64,000 bases of DNA from Pomphorhynchus laevis (GCA_012934845.2 WNNJ02000077.1:1-64000), one strand, 5' to 3'; positions 10,440-23,802 are shown, counted from the first letter of the stretch. Translations and numbers: made by a program. Notes: generated from the sequence alone by a model not told the origin.

Positions 10440-11600
10440 GGACCTTCGAAACAAAAAATATATCTCGGAATTCCTTTTATTAATAAAAATGGAACTCCTT
10501 TTTTAATAAATTTATATATAAAAATAAAATATCTAGTAATATTACGGATGTAATAATTTATAATAATTCACATACCAGCATGGCAGGTCTTCAATTGGTC
10601 TCCATGTTGTTGCTGGCTTCAAACACTTTAAAAATTGATGATCCATTACGATTGATACGAATGTTAGGTTGTAAGGAATCTATGAATTCCATAGATCGTA
10701 TGTTAACGTACTGACAGTTGTACTTCACTGGGTACGAGGATCAGAATGAGATTGAAATAGCAGAGAAGCGTGCCGTCAAAACAACCTTCAAGTGGGCTAA
10801 GCCTGTAGACCAAACTACTACGCAGATATATCGGTCAAAAGTAATCTCTATTTTACCTTCATGCTTGCCTTACTCAATTCAAACAGCATAAAGGAGGGCC
10901 ATACATAAATGGCAGTGTTTGATTCTCCTTAATTCTGATGGAATTAAAGAAAAGTATTTTTATTGACATAAGACTGCTAGCAAGGAATGCATTCAATGAA
11001 ATCGACGAGAACCATAATCTACCATAATCTAGTGAACTAGAGGATGATGTACCAGATGCGCCAATTCATCCACCGCGTAGAAACAATCAAGCAGCACAAA
11101 TCGGAAACCAAAGTAATGTGCCTAGAAATGAACAAGCAAATGTTGACAAACAGAATCAAAATTGGGAAAAATTAGCAGTACCAGTGATTCTTTGAAAACC
11201 TCAACAAAAGATGGTATCAATGAAGTTCAAAATTGACTAAATCCAATGCTTAAAAATAAATACTTTAACGACAAAAATACAAAGTTTTAAACAAAAAGTT
11301 CATCAGATTAAAAATATTATTAACACGAAAAGATAAAGCAGTTAAAGATTGCATTGTTAGTTCTTTAAATATTTTAGATAAGAGAATTAACTTGCCGAGA
11401 TAAATGCGAATAGAAGACTAAAGTTTCTTTGTAAATACTCCGGAAAGTGAAAAAGTTGGAAAATATATGTAAAGAGAAAATATGGTTGCTATAGGTAATC
11501 GATCTTACAATTCAAACAACAATTTGATCAACGGATTGAACAACACTTTGAACTACTTATCTTACAATTTAAACAACAGATTTTTTGAAATTTGGAAGCG
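10440..11600. other. Degraded retroelement DNA with one internal duplicate
   Basis: 11,178-11,310 is a diverged copy of 10,302-10,433. A broken frame around 10,715-10,890 reads as acidic/basic protein-like sequence (E-I-E-I-A-E-K-R-A-V-K), which I could not assign. The rest is AT-rich and unassigned. The first 940 bp recur at 24,857-25,798. Confidence 0.4.
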
Positions 11601-12211
11601 AGGGTAATTTTTTTTGTCTGCAACTTCAACCACTTTATCCACAACATGTTACATTCGGAGCAAAGCTCATTACAGATTGTCCTTAGATATCGGTGAGTTT
11701 TTGAAAGTTGCAGTTTTCGTTTATTGGTTAATCTATTATATTTTTGATTTTTCTGTTAATAGATTATTAGCGTTTTGCTCTTCATATATGGTTTTTAGTT
11801 TTTCTAATTATTTAGTGTATTTGTTTCTGCCATGTAGACTTGAGTAGTGGATGAAGATTGTATGGTTCAGGTGATTCCAGCTTTCAGTAATCAAGTTATC
11901 TCTTAAAAAGAATGATGGTTCAATTGAGATGGGAAGGTATTTTTAATGATGGGAATTTTTATCATATTATTGGTTCATTTGTAAGTTATTTATAAATGTT
12001 CATATGAATCTTAATATTGAATAAACAGGATCAAAAGGAAAAAAATTTAAAATATGTTTTAGAGAAACATTGTAACATTTCCGTAAACGATTTGCCACCG
12101 CGGTGATGTACTATTTATTATTAACTTTGTCTTATTCGAATGCTCACACATTTATTACATGGTTTGTAGATTTACTCAATAAAGACTTCTGTCGGCCCTT
12201 CGATTCTACAT

Positions 12212-12323
12212 CAATTTATTGAGTAGATTTGGATTGATTGATCCAATTGTAGATTGGATCAATTTATTGAGTAGATTTGGATTGATGGATCCAATTTATT
12301 GAGTAGATTTGGATTGATGGATC
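12212..12323. repeat. Short tandem repeat, three units
   Basis: Units beginning CAATTTATTGAGTAGATTTG start at 12,212, 12,260 and 12,292, with spacings of 48 and 32 bp. This part of the macro-repeat is not present in copy 2. Confidence 0.8.
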
Positions 12324-12749
12324 CGAAACACTAAATATCAATCCAGAAAGCTCAAAAAGTTCTGATGAATGGAAACACTGAAAAATCCATATTATGTCGT
12401 TTGAATCAATTGTCATAAACCTTACAGAGGAACAGAAACTGCTAATCCTGATAAATATGATCAGCGGTTCTCTCTTTGCGCGAATCAATCATTGTCAAAC
12501 GTTTGTCTAAGCATTCGAACATCTTGAATCCATCTTCATAAAACCCAAAAATATTGTCTATAATCGACATTTGCTTTCGATTAACAGACAGCTAAATAAA
12601 CAAACAGTTGATAAGTTATTAGCCAATGAGTTATTATAAGTTATTTAGCCAATGGTGACATGAGTGATAGGGAGGATATTGTCGGTAGACAAGACGTGCA
12701 TTTAGCTGGTTAGATTATTATTAGTTCTTTATTTAGAGAAAAGGAAGAT

Positions 12750-12965
12750 ATATACAAGTATCTGCAATGTCTTCGCTGTCAGCAGTGTGGGGGTGGGCAC
12801 TGGGCGGGAATGTGTAAGTGCAAAAAATCGAAACGTGTTCATGTTCGGAACATCACGATTCTCGAGAATGTACAAAAAGACATCAGATAAAATGCGCGAA
12901 CAGTGAAAGACGACACAAAGCATATGATCATATATGTAAATGTTTTGAACCGATCAGTAATTTGA
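12750..12965 (+). pseudogene. Cysteine-knuckle LINE ORF1 remnant, second divergent copy
   Basis: The region has C-L-R-C-Q-Q, G-H-W-A-G-M-C, then in the frame of 12,818-13,006 C-S-C-S-E-H-H-D-S-R-E-C and R-R-H-K-A-Y-D-H-I-C-K-C-F. It is clearly related to the remnant at 10,040-10,433 but diverged by many substitutions, so it is an independent or much older copy. One expected cysteine (K-C-A-N-S instead of K-C-A-N-C) is changed. Frames are interrupted. Confidence 0.6.
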
Positions 12966-13289
12966 AAATAAATGCAGCCGAGTTACAACATGTTTTAACA
13001 GTATGAATTCATGAAGTCACTATTACAGATAATTTTTCATGTGATAGACACACACAACGCCTTAATTATTTAAGCATCAATCCATCGTCTATGTCACTGT
13101 TATAAATATACAAAAGCTAAATTTTTAATTTTATACGACAAGACAACTCACATAGGTAGTAAGCAAATATATGCAAAAAATAAAATACAAATCCAGAAAG
13201 AATAAGTTGCAAATTTAAAGCTAAGTAGAATCTGATAATGCTTCAATAAGATTTAACGTGATCCACCACAGTGAAGTATGATCGCTGAG

Positions 13290-13500
13290 AGTGGATTACA
13301 CAACTCCAACACCTGTACTAATAGACACACCCATAAATGCGCGAACTGTAGAAAAAGTCACAAAACATATAATAAATAGTAAAACACTTTTAAAATTACA
13401 TTTACCCTATAATTTGGAGTATAACATAGACGTTTACTCAGGCATCTCATGTGCATCAATTGCGTCAAACAAGCCTATTGTTGTAATTTCAGGCAGTAAT
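13290..13500 (+). pseudogene. Third cysteine-knuckle remnant joined to repeat-A-type sequence
   Basis: Around 13,335-13,375 one frame reads K-C-A-N-C-R-K-S-H, the last knuckle of the same ORF1 family as at 10,040 and 12,750. It runs directly into 13,357-13,500, which is homologous to 594-745 and 1,926-2,080. This links direct repeat A to the same retroelement family. The 81-codon open frame at 13,291-13,536 is in another frame and is probably fortuitous. Confidence 0.45.
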
Positions 13501-13539
13501 AAAAACAGAAGCCGTTCACAACACCTACTAAAATAATTA

Positions 13540-14470
13540 AGTCATTTAATAATAAAGTCATTTTCCTACCAGAAAATGACTTTTTGCCATTTTTAGATTG
13601 TGAAGTCAATGCAAAAAACATACACATTACTAGAGAATACAGAAAAGCCACCGAAACTGACACATATATTCGATGGGAGAGTAACCACAGCTCAGCGACT
13701 AAGTTAGGCATTTTTCGTGGGTTTTGTTTCAGGGCATACAGGGTTAGTAGCTCGCTTGAGTATCTCGAGTCTGAGCTCACTCTACTAACCAGAAATTTTG
13801 TCAAGTTAGGCTATCCTTTGAATGCGCTTCTTGAACAGATAAAGGTGTCGAAATTAATTAGTCGCAATGAGAATGTGTCACAGTCTACAGCGTTGTCTCC
13901 GATAAAACACTTATTTACTATTCCACACCTCGGAAACTTAAGTGTTTGTCTGCAGAGCAAGGTTAAGAATTTGATTGCGTAGTCTAAGTTACTAATAGAA
14001 ATTGTGGTTTCATCTTGATCTTGTAACACAATACAATCAATAATTAAACCGTCACAGCGTAACAAAGATCAGCGTGTTGGCGACATTTATAACATCACTT
14101 GTAGAGAATGTCCATCTTTTTATATTGGCCATACTGACTGTACACTTGTAAGCGAGTCGGGGGACAAAAGTGCACTGTCCACATACCGTAAATCAACAAT
14201 CGCCGATCACGCGAGTACTACTGGACATACTATCGCTTTTGATGGTGCCAGTATAATTTGTCAAGTTAGATAATATCATCGGCGTATTTTAACAGAAACG
14301 GTGGCAATTAAACTACTTGAGTCTAACCTCAATGGACAAAACGAATTTAATTTGCACACATTTTGACTCGTAATTTAATTTAGTTTTTGTTGCTCAACTA
14401 TTGTCTCTTTTCAGATATATCCTGACAATGTCCACAATTGGTGGAAGATATGTTGATAATAAAATCTTAA
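13540..14470 (+). mobile_element. Penelope-like element, 3' part: RT C-terminus, GIY-YIG nuclease, 3' tail
   Basis: The frame near 13,560-13,830 has the Penelope RT thumb-region pattern: L-P-F-L-D-C-E-V, then a Y-I-R-W-E-S-N-H-S-type stretch and an F-x-K-L-G-Y-P segment. It is followed at about 14,070-14,130 by D-I-Y-N-I-T-C and F-Y-I-G-H-T, the core of a GIY-YIG endonuclease, and later by a T-x-H-T-I-A-F-D segment. The tail at 14,418-14,470 holds a degenerate hammerhead-like motif. Penelope-like elements use this nuclease with their RT for target-primed insertion. The catalytic RT core is absent, so this is a 5'-truncated remnant; it spans the macro-repeat boundary. Confidence 0.7.
14418..14457 (+). 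ncRNA. Degenerate hammerhead-ribozyme-like motif
   Basis: CTGACAA, a 5-bp stem (TCCAC/GTGGA) and AGAT follow the order of a hammerhead core, directly downstream of a Penelope-like GIY-YIG remnant, where such ribozymes are known in this element class. Both catalytic boxes differ from the consensus (CUGANGA, GAAA), so it is read as a decayed ribozyme. Confidence 0.4.
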
Positions 14471-15509
14471 ACGTTTTTTGGCTGTGTTTGGCCCTAAAAC
14501 CATTCACGAATCAATTGTTGAAAACTGTTTAAAAACTGATTTTTAAAAACTGATTGTTAAAAAACTGATGTTAAAAAACTGATTGTTAAAAAACTGATTT
14601 CTTAAAAACTAATTGTAAGAAAAAATTACATCAGTTAAAAAACCTATTGTTAAAAAGCAGGTTGATATTACACGATGGTCTTCATCTTCAGAGAAACAGC
14701 CATCTTGAGACCATCCATTTATGTATTTCAAGAATGTTTCTAACTAAGTTTATTAAAAGTTGGTAATATCCACGTAAAGAAATATTACTGTTGCCAAAAA
14801 TTTCAAATATATGGTATAACAACATACTATGGATACGCCTGTAAACATATACAGATATATAATGGCCTCTACGTGGTCTTTTTACATGAATAGAGACTGG
14901 GGAACTCCACCTGCTACGAGATACCGCTCCAGATGACAAATTGACAGGGTTCATACTTTTGATTTTTGCCATTTTTCATTTTTTAGATATATAATGTGTA
15001 TCATACTCGAACATTGGGAAAAGTCACAAAGAGTAAAATAAATAGTGAAATACTTTCAAAATTATATTTTGCCTTGTAATTTAGAGTATAACAGAGATGT
15101 TTACTCAGCCATCTCATGTGCATCAATTGCGTTAACAAACCTATTGTTGTAATTCCAGAGTAATTACAACCAGCAACTGAGCACAACAACTACTAAGCAA
15201 AGTGAGCCTAGTAGTGATATGAACTTAATTAATAATCGCTTAGAAAAAATATCCAAAAAATTGATAAAAATATGGATTATTGTAAAATAGATCTCTGCTT
15301 AATAAAAGATGAGTTGGATAATATCAACGAAAGGATTGTGAATTTAGGATATTGAATGAATAAAGTTGTTCATGTACAAGAAAATTACTTGAACAATCAA
15401 AAGATCTTTAGCATCCAAATGATATCGATCCTAAAAGAATACGGACTAGAATTTAAATACGCAGCATCATCTATACAATGAACAATAAAAATGTAGAGAT
15501 TTCGTTTCA

Positions 15510-15950
15510 TTGAACTGTGATTCCATATCCAATGCAGCTCATCTTTTAAAAGATGTATGCTTCTACATAGTCGCTTTACAAAAAGCACGAACACAAGGTG
15601 TTCGGTCTGAAGTATTTTTTGAGTATAATTTATTTCAACTAAATATTAAGAACGATAACCCATTTAACCTGGCTAACTATACAAGCAAATATTTACACCC
15701 CTCTTTACTAATGTCGGAAGACAATGGAAAAATAGGTTTGTGGACAAGAATATTTGTAGATGAGTTAAAAATCAATTTTCAGTGGTTAAATGATAATAAT
15801 TTGGACTTGATAAGCGGTCGTTACAACGGAAACTGTGGAGTTGATATTATAAGATGCATTAACGATAAGTTTACAGTCAAAACTACAGACGAATATACGT
15901 TTTTAATCGTCCAAATAAGTGGTTATTTACCATCGACTTTGCAATCTTAA
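15510..15950 (+). CDS. Unrecognised 146-codon ORF, macro-copy 2
   Basis: Second copy of the frame at 1,093-1,533, offset 14,417. The same caution applies: the context is retroelement debris and no family is recognised. Confidence 0.3.
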   Translation: MNCDSISNAAHLLKDVCFYIVALQKARTQGVRSEVFFEYNLFQLNIKNDNPFNLANYTSKYLHPSLLMSEDNGKIGLWTRIFVDELKINFQWLNDNNLDLISGRYNGNCGVDIIRCINDKFTVKTTDEYTFLIVQISGYLPSTLQS

Positions 15951-16749
15951 ACAGATACAGTGCTATTGACGATATATGGCGGAACAACATTCAATCAAAA
16001 ACATTATAAGCGAATACTGTATGATTGTATTTGAAACGAACTATACAAAAACCTTTTTAAAGACTGTATTTGCCCCTAATACAACCAGCCTTACTAGCTC
16101 TTATCAGTTGCTCGCATTGTACTTGTATACCTCATCAAAACAGTTGCATTATCAATAAAAATTTATTGATATTTCATATCAATAAATATTAATATTATCC
16201 CCAGTCTCTATTCACCTGAATAGAGACTGGGGAACTCCACCTGCTACGAGATACCGCTCCAGAGGACAAATTGACAGGGTTCATACTTTTGATTTTTGCC
16301 ATTTTTCATTTTTTAGATATATAATGTGTATCATACTCGAACATTGGGAAAAGTCACAAAGAGTATAATAAATAGTGAAATACTTTCAAAATTATATTTT
16401 GCCTTGTATTTTAGAGTATAACAGAGACGTTTACTCAGGCATCTCATGTGCATCAATTGCGTTAAACAAACCTATTGTTGTGATTCCAGAGAGTAACAAC
16501 AACCAGCAAGTTGATAACAACACCAACTAAGCATAGTGAGGCTAGTAGGGATATGAACTCAATTAATAATCGCTTAGAAGAAATATCCAAAGAAATTGAT
16601 AAAAATAGGAATTATTGTCAGATCGAGCTCAGCTTAATAATTTTATTATTGTTAAAAAATATGACACAGATGGAAATGCTCTACACCCAATTGTCCAGCT
16701 TACGCGCCTATATAGCTACCAAGGCGCATTCCTAATGCCCTAATTAATA

Positions 16750-19323
16750 ATGGTTAGAATAAACGAACGTCGTCAGCAAAGAAACGACAACTACAGGGAC
16801 CAGCGTAACGCCAAATTTATAAACTCAGACACGTACAAACACATGTTCGATGCACCAATTGCAGGACCACCTCAAGCAGCAAGATGTCGATCAGCGTTTA
16901 GAAGAATGATAAATGCAAGGACAACAACAAATTTTAATGCCTCAAAAGAAGCGAAATTTAATACACAGTCCAAAATGCTATGGAACTTTTCAATTTGAAA
17001 ACCCAAATCAACCAACTAGTAAATAAATTCGTAGGTCTTGATGCTAAAATACATAGTAATTCCTCTCTCCCTGAATTATATCACCTTCAAACCGACATTC
17101 GATCACTCCAATCTCAAATTCGAGATACTTCTAAACTAACACATATTGATATCAATAAGGTTGTACTTAAATCATTTTATCAGATTGCTAAATCCGCCGT
17201 TCCTTCTCTAGTTCGCCATCAACTCATTAGAACCCTGCAATATTCATCCAATTCGTCAGCGTATATCATAGGCAATACTGAACTCCTGAAGACTATAAAG
17301 GAGGATTCTTGGAGGTCACGAAATGTGATAGTAAGGGTTCTTCCTACTGGAAATGATGACTCCGAAATTCCTAATCTGCTACTCGAACTGGGTCTCAATG
17401 TAGATGAAATTCGCAAAGCCACATTTCGTCGTCTGGTTTCAAATATGAAAATTGTCCTCCCTATGTACTCATCACACTTACTTCATTATTAGTTCAAAAA
17501 GTTATCAAAGCGGCACACAAGTTAAGAGAAAATGTCACTCGACAGTCGTTTATGTTAATTCTGACCTTTCTAAAGATGTGCGAGAAAGAGAGTTTAAACT
17601 TCGCCAACTCTGCCGAACTACCCAAGCAGACGATTCGTCTAAATCATACGTTATCAGACATCGACGTGTCGTACCTCTCCCTGTTGCCGCAGTAATGGCA
17701 TCAACAATTTGACTACCAATAACCTCCGCGATGCCTTCATTTTCTGCCACAAACTTAGGAGATAAACATAACATCTTATCTTCCACTGCATGTTCTTCTA
17801 ATTCGAAATTGACAAATTATAATTATAGCATCGATAAAGCCATTGTGACTTGTGATCAACCTCCTCCTGTATAAAATTCTACTCTAAAAATTCTTAACTA
17901 CAATGCAGAAGGTATCAAATATTTGCTCTCCTTAGGTTTCGCTGCATACATCTCCTCATTTCACGTAATTATTCTAACATAAACGTTATCCTGCGACCCT
18001 TTTATCATATCAGGATTTCATTGTATAGAAATTCCTGCAACTCTCCTTGGAATGGGACGGCCGCGAGGGGACTTGTTGGTTGGTTTAAATTATGAATTTT
18101 CCACGTGGAGTTCAACAAAAGGTAGCTGTTCGATAGCTGTTAAAACACCCATATGCACATTCGTAGGCTGCTATTTTGGTCCACTGTCATCATCTTCCGA
18201 AATAATTGACGAACTCTCTACATTATTTGCACAGATTAGTTTTTATTGCCCAGTTATAATTGCAGGTGATTTCAACACCCTTTACACTAATCCTCAAAGT
18301 ACTAAACTACGACTTATCTCCAGCTTCCTCTTTAATCTTGGATTAACCCTTCAATCGTCTTCGTCAGATGCAACTTACTATAGTTATAACGGATCCAGAA
18401 TCATCGACCTTGTATTTTCATCCACTACCGCACAAGTGACTGTGGACGTAGAAAGTTCGTGGTCGTTTATTCGAAAAAATAAGCCAGTAATTGCCGAAAT
18501 TGTCATATCACCTCGACTTCCAATCTCAAACAATAAAAATCTAGATATCCCAAAATTTAGTCGGCGCATCGACATCACTAAACTAAATACATTTCGAGTT
18601 GACATTGCGAAACGATTACTAGACATTAATGATTTATCAGATAGCTACGTAACCATTTGTAATGCATAAGCTAAGGCTTGCACGACCAGCATCAACGTGA
18701 GAAATAAGCAATATTTAGCCAAACGGCATCCGCACGTTGCTCATTTGCGATCAATTTTTAGACAACTATATTCCTACGCCAAACATGATCCCACTGCTTT
18801 TCAACTATACATAAGTTGAAAACGAGTTTTTTGTGGTCTAATTAAACCTATAAATCTACAGGAGAAAAAGCTAGTTGAGATGATCGAACTAAAAAACGCT
18901 GAAAGGTTTTAAAGGAAATTGAACTCGTCTCGAAATGGGTCAGTGATTTCCAGCATTTCAATTGATTGAGGGAATCTCACTTTGAATTATTATACGGTTC
19001 GTCAACCGTTTAGAATTTAACATATCGTTGTGATAATCCTTACCTTCTTTTGCATAAAGTCCCTCAATATGTCCTTTCCGCCGCACAAGCGAACGTGCTA
19101 AACCAACCATTTACCACCACGGAGCTTGAAAGTTATCTGCAACATAAAGAAAGAAAAATCTACTGGGACAGATGGTGTCGCAATCGAACATATCAAGGAT
19201 ACATTTGTTTTAGGAAAAGAAAAAGCACAATTGGTGCAGTACGAGATTTACAAATGTTTATTAATAAATATAATTGCCCTTGGATACAATACTATTTTAT
19301 CTAGATATTTCAGCAGGTTTTGA
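16750..19323 (+). mobile_element. Decayed LINE, macro-copy 2
   Basis: Second copy of 2,333-4,906: ORF1 remnant 16,980-17,717, endonuclease remnant 17,887-18,669, RT start 19,050-19,323. The same frameshifts are present in both copies, so decay preceded the duplication. The one difference noticed (16,938) changes K to N in the short frame before ORF1. Confidence 0.75.
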
Positions 19324-20058
19324 TAATATATCTCAAAAATAAATTTTAAAAACATTGATAAGGGATAATGTTTCAAGCAACATAATTAAGAGAATATGAG
19401 CTTGCCTCAAAGCTATATATCCAGACCGGACAATGTTTATCTAAAAGAATCATACAACACATATATAATCCAGAAAAAGGAACTGTCTTCAGTGAATTTT
19501 ACAACATTGCTGTGAGTCACTCGCTGATTACTAGTTATAACATGGAACTGCCAAAAATGTGTTTGCCAGAAGACAGTGAAGTTTTCAGTGTGATAAACGA
19601 ATTGACGTTTAAAGACGCTGCGAAAATCGAATATTTTCTTAAAACTGATACAGGCACTCATGATATCACATGATGCTCTATAAACAGGATTCTTGATGTA
19701 TGCTCAATTTCTTTAGAAAAAGCTTTTATAGATAAAATAAAAAGGATGATAAAAACTACAAAATGCTCTGATATGTATTTATGTGGTGTGATAGACTCGG
19801 AATTAAACAAAGAGAGAACTACTCTGGAAAAGTGCTTAGAAACACAGAGAGTTGAGATAGGTTCTATGATCGATGTAATAACAGCAACTTCAAAATCATT
19901 ATCATTGAGCTCTGAACGATTACCACAATAATAAAAATCAGTAAAAATTGTAATAAAAAGATATTTCAGTGAGAATTGGGCAAGACGTGATAATTTTTGT
20001 AGAATATAAGGAATTAGGGTTTACTTATAAAGAATTATAGCATAAGCATTGTTAGAAA

Positions 20059-21057
20059 ATGCAAACAATACGAATATTCGTCAAAATTCTATATTGTGCC
20101 TGGGTTCGCCAACCGGCTAGAAAGTTTGAAAGAATGCAATCCAGTGTTATGTGGACACTTGCTAAAGGCAATGGTAAAATCTCAGTGTTTCAGATTCCAG
20201 TGATGAGGGCATTTCCCAAATATGTGAACATCCCAAAAGTTAATTGTGTCCATTGTGCTCACAGCATGGATCGTACAAATGCCCAAATAAAAACGAAATT
20301 AGGTGAAACACATCACACATCTTCGCACAAATGTTCTAGTTTTGCCAAATATGTTGATTGGGCAAATTTACAAAATAAAAATGCAACTATTGGCAAACGT
20401 TTTGCGGAGGTAGCTAAGAACAGCAACAGTACTGGGCAAAATAGGACATAGTTAAATAAAAAATTTTAAAAAAGATTCTTTATCTAGAAGATAACATTAA
20501 AATATAAAGAACAGAGAATCAAAGATTGTTAGATATTTCCCAATATAAAAAATCAGGAAAAAAAACAATAATGTAAATTGTCATTGCACTAATACAGATG
20601 ATATGAACACAATAGTTGCTAAAACCAAAATGGAAAGGAAGGGTTCAGAACATTTGAATGTTGATAAATCCCTTATGAGTAAAGAAGACAATGATATGAA
20701 TACAATAGTTGCTAAAACCAAAATGCAAAGTATATAAAAGATATCCAAAAATTTTCAAAGATGGAAAGGAAGGGTTCAGAACATTTGAATGTTGATAGTA
20801 AAATTTTTAAATCCCCTATGAGTAAAGAAGACAATTCATTGGAGAACTCTAAGAATATGTCATCTTCGAATAGTTCGGATACACCTAGCCACTTAAGGAA
20901 GAAGGGTAGCAAAAATAAGAAGCATAAGACACCATGCAAAGTAAGAGAGCGAAGTTCGTTAGTAGTTCAATCGAAGACATTTTTACAGCTAGCTGGAATA
21001 TTGCAACAAGCAAGAACATAGGGCATATCTTGTTACCTAACGTAACAGATATTATTT
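20059..21057 (+). pseudogene. I/Jockey-like LINE ORF1 remnant, macro-copy 2
   Basis: Second copy of 5,642-6,640. The single difference noticed (20,346 C for T) is silent in the 130-codon frame. Confidence 0.5.
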
Positions 21058-21253
21058 TAATTACAGGTGGTTAGATCATTAATAGAGAAGTATAGTATGT
21101 CTAATTGCTTAAACAACTACGATTTTTTTTACTTTCGACTGCAGTTATCCACTACTAGAAAAAGTAATATTAGCGAGAAAATGCTTAAAGAATTCAGAAT
21201 TGTCTTAAGAACCTAGTGAGGTAGACTCTTATTAGGGCATAAAATGTGTGTAC

Positions 21254-21604
21254 GATAAATCGAATTCAGGATTTCGTACTGATAAATCGAATTCAGGATT
21301 TCGTACTGATAAATCGAATTCAGGATTTCGTACTGATAAATCGAATTCAGGATTTCGTACTGATAAATCGAATTCAGGATTTCGTACTGATAAATCGAAT
21401 TCAGGATTTCGTACTGATAAATCGAATTCAGGATTTCGTACTGATAAATCGAATTCAGGATTTCGTACTGATAAATCGAATTCAGGATTTCGTACTGATA
21501 ACTCGAATTCAGGATTTCGTACTGATAAATCGAATTCAGGATTTCGTACTGATAAATCGAATTCAGGATTTCGTACTGATAAATCGAATTCAGGATTTCG
21601 TACT
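21254..21604. repeat. 27-bp minisatellite, macro-copy 2
   Basis: Thirteen 27-bp units with the same variant unit (AACTCG) in the same place as in 6,837-7,187. Identical copy number in two arrays of a normally unstable repeat argues for a very recent duplication or an assembly duplicate. Confidence 0.98.
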
Positions 21605-22413
21605 GATATCTAAACTCAATAGCATGGGTTAATAAAGCTAACAGAAGGAATGTAAGGAGATTTTTACCGAACATATTCGAGAACTATCCAATGTGTATTA
21701 TTAGTAATTAAAATTATAACAAAGTGGAGAGGATCAAGAATTTAATCGGAAGAGATTACTTCACCATTATTCCCGATGAATTTACCATTTGTAGGAAACG
21801 ATGTAGATGCAAATTCTACATTGGATTTTACACTTATCGAAAGATCCTCAAATATCAAATTAAATTGTTGAGTAATAAAACAATGATGAAATGAACGAGG
21901 GCTATAGAATTTGCTATATATGTTGGAAAGATGTCTTAAAACCAGATTTCAACGTTCACATGAGGGAATAAGACATTTTAATAACAAAATGAAAGATTCA
22001 ATTAAAATAACGGCTTTTTTAAAGATTTTAATGATTATAAAAACTGATTTGTTTTGATTATAATAATTTGATTACAATTGAATATTCTTGATATCCTTGA
22101 TGGCACTTGATGTCCAAGTGACATCAAAAATTGGATCAAAATTGTATAATAAATATTACTCTCTTATTTACATTCTAATAAAATAAATTAATGTTCACAA
22201 ATTTTTAACTATTAGTCTTTTTGAAGTGTTTTGTTTAAAGTACTACTTTTTGGTATTTTTCAAGCGTAAAAGTGTTAAAAATTGTCTTAACAGTGATTCC
22301 TTAGTTGGGCAATCAACTCGTACATGTCATCTTCAAAAATAAAAACAAATAAACGCAAATTTAAAAAGCAGAAAGATTGAATGAAACTTTAAATAAATTA
22401 TTACTTAATATAA

Positions 22414-23236
22414 TACCGTTTCTTTCATATTTTAACATTATGACGTGAAAGGAAAGTAAAATTTAAGAAACAAACTATTGTCGTTGTATCAATATATTGT
22501 CTCATAAGTGATGGCTATTTCCCACTGCTAGATGCAGAAAAGGACTGTCAGACTGCCAACACAAAACATGACTTCTGATGGATATTCATACACATTGAAT
22601 ATCTACAAAACGCAGCATAATATATGTTCATTCGAGGTCCGTTTTATGCAGAAAACAGAAATAGATCATAAAGTAGATCATGCATTGTCTTAAATACATT
22701 CATCCTCTCGGGTTTATACTTAAATTCTATGAATAGGCCATTAGAACAAAAACGCACCTACCTAAACTGTGCAACGTGAATGCTAAAAACAAAAAACATG
22801 ACTTTTGATGGATATTCATGCACATTGAATATCTACAAAACGCAGCATAATCTATGTCCATTCTAGGCAACCAGTATAAGATATAAAACAGCAAGATTTT
22901 TATAGCACTCTTTACAAGCGCAATACAAGATAAGAAACCAATAACTTTTCCACAATTTACCGGATGTTGCATACACCTGGAATTTCCACAGGATGCAGCA
23001 TAATCTGTATTCATACTTTGGAACCTCTGTTTATAACAGTAAGATTTGAATAACACTCTTAATAAGTGCAATACAAGATAAGATACAATACTTCTTGCCT
23101 ACATTTATCAGTATGATATTTAAAGTAATACTGTTTCTTGCACATTTATACATTATGACTTGGATGGCTAGTAGAATTTAAGAAACAAAGAACTAGTGTT
23201 GCTGTGTCGACATATTGTGTCTCATAAGTGACGGGC
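22414..23236. repeat. Nested local repeats, macro-copy 2
   Basis: Second copy of the repeat nest at 7,997-8,819. Confidence 0.7.
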
Positions 23237-23802
23237 CAAAAATTATTGTTGTCTGGTACAGTTTAATTATTGGTCGGCAACTTCAAAGGTATATTTTAAA
23301 GGAGGAAGCAATATTAGTTTAGTCGTTCAGGTTTATTTAAATATACTTAGAGACGGGGTAATAAGCGAATGACTTGTCGTTGTTCTTGTTGTTAAACGTT
23401 ATTATTTTTTACATTTTGGCACGTTCTATTTATTTTTTGGTTTAGTAGAATTTAAATTTTTAATATTAGTGTTTCTGCTATGTTGGCCGGAACTGTAAAC
23501 GTATGTTCGGAGGTGTATGATACTCATACATCTGTTCATAAAATACTCATCTATATTTAATAGGAGAACTAAATTATTGAACTGAAATGGTTAGGTATAT
23601 TAACTTTAGATTATATATTTAGAATTCCTGTAAAATTTATGGAAAACATGTAATAACAAAGAAAGTCATTTTTATGGGGTCGTATGTCGTATTTAATTGT
23701 CGAGATAATAAAGATTTTTAGAATATATGAAATACCATGAAAGTATTTATATAAGGAACTTTTCACCTCGATCGATGTTTCTAATTAAAAATTTTCGAAG
23801 TA

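Larger units (their letters stand above)
1..14417. repeat. Macro-repeat unit, copy 1 (14,417 bp)
   Basis: Every landmark in this unit up to 11,381 recurs exactly 14,417 bp further on. The unit is a mosaic of retroelement fragments: a decayed LINE at 2,333-4,905, cysteine-knuckle ORF1 pieces near 5,640, 10,040, 12,750 and 13,300, a 27-bp minisatellite at 6,837, and Penelope-like coding DNA near 13,540-14,365. The chosen start is arbitrary, because the window opens inside the 3' tail of a Penelope-like element, as also seen at 14,418. A true tandem duplication and an assembly duplicate look the same from sequence alone. Confidence 0.95.

Noticed and set aside
1-14417. A large virus or giant transposon genome as the origin of the macro-repeat
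   Set aside because: The coding pieces belong to several unrelated retroelements in decayed state, and no common terminal repeats or replication genes were found.
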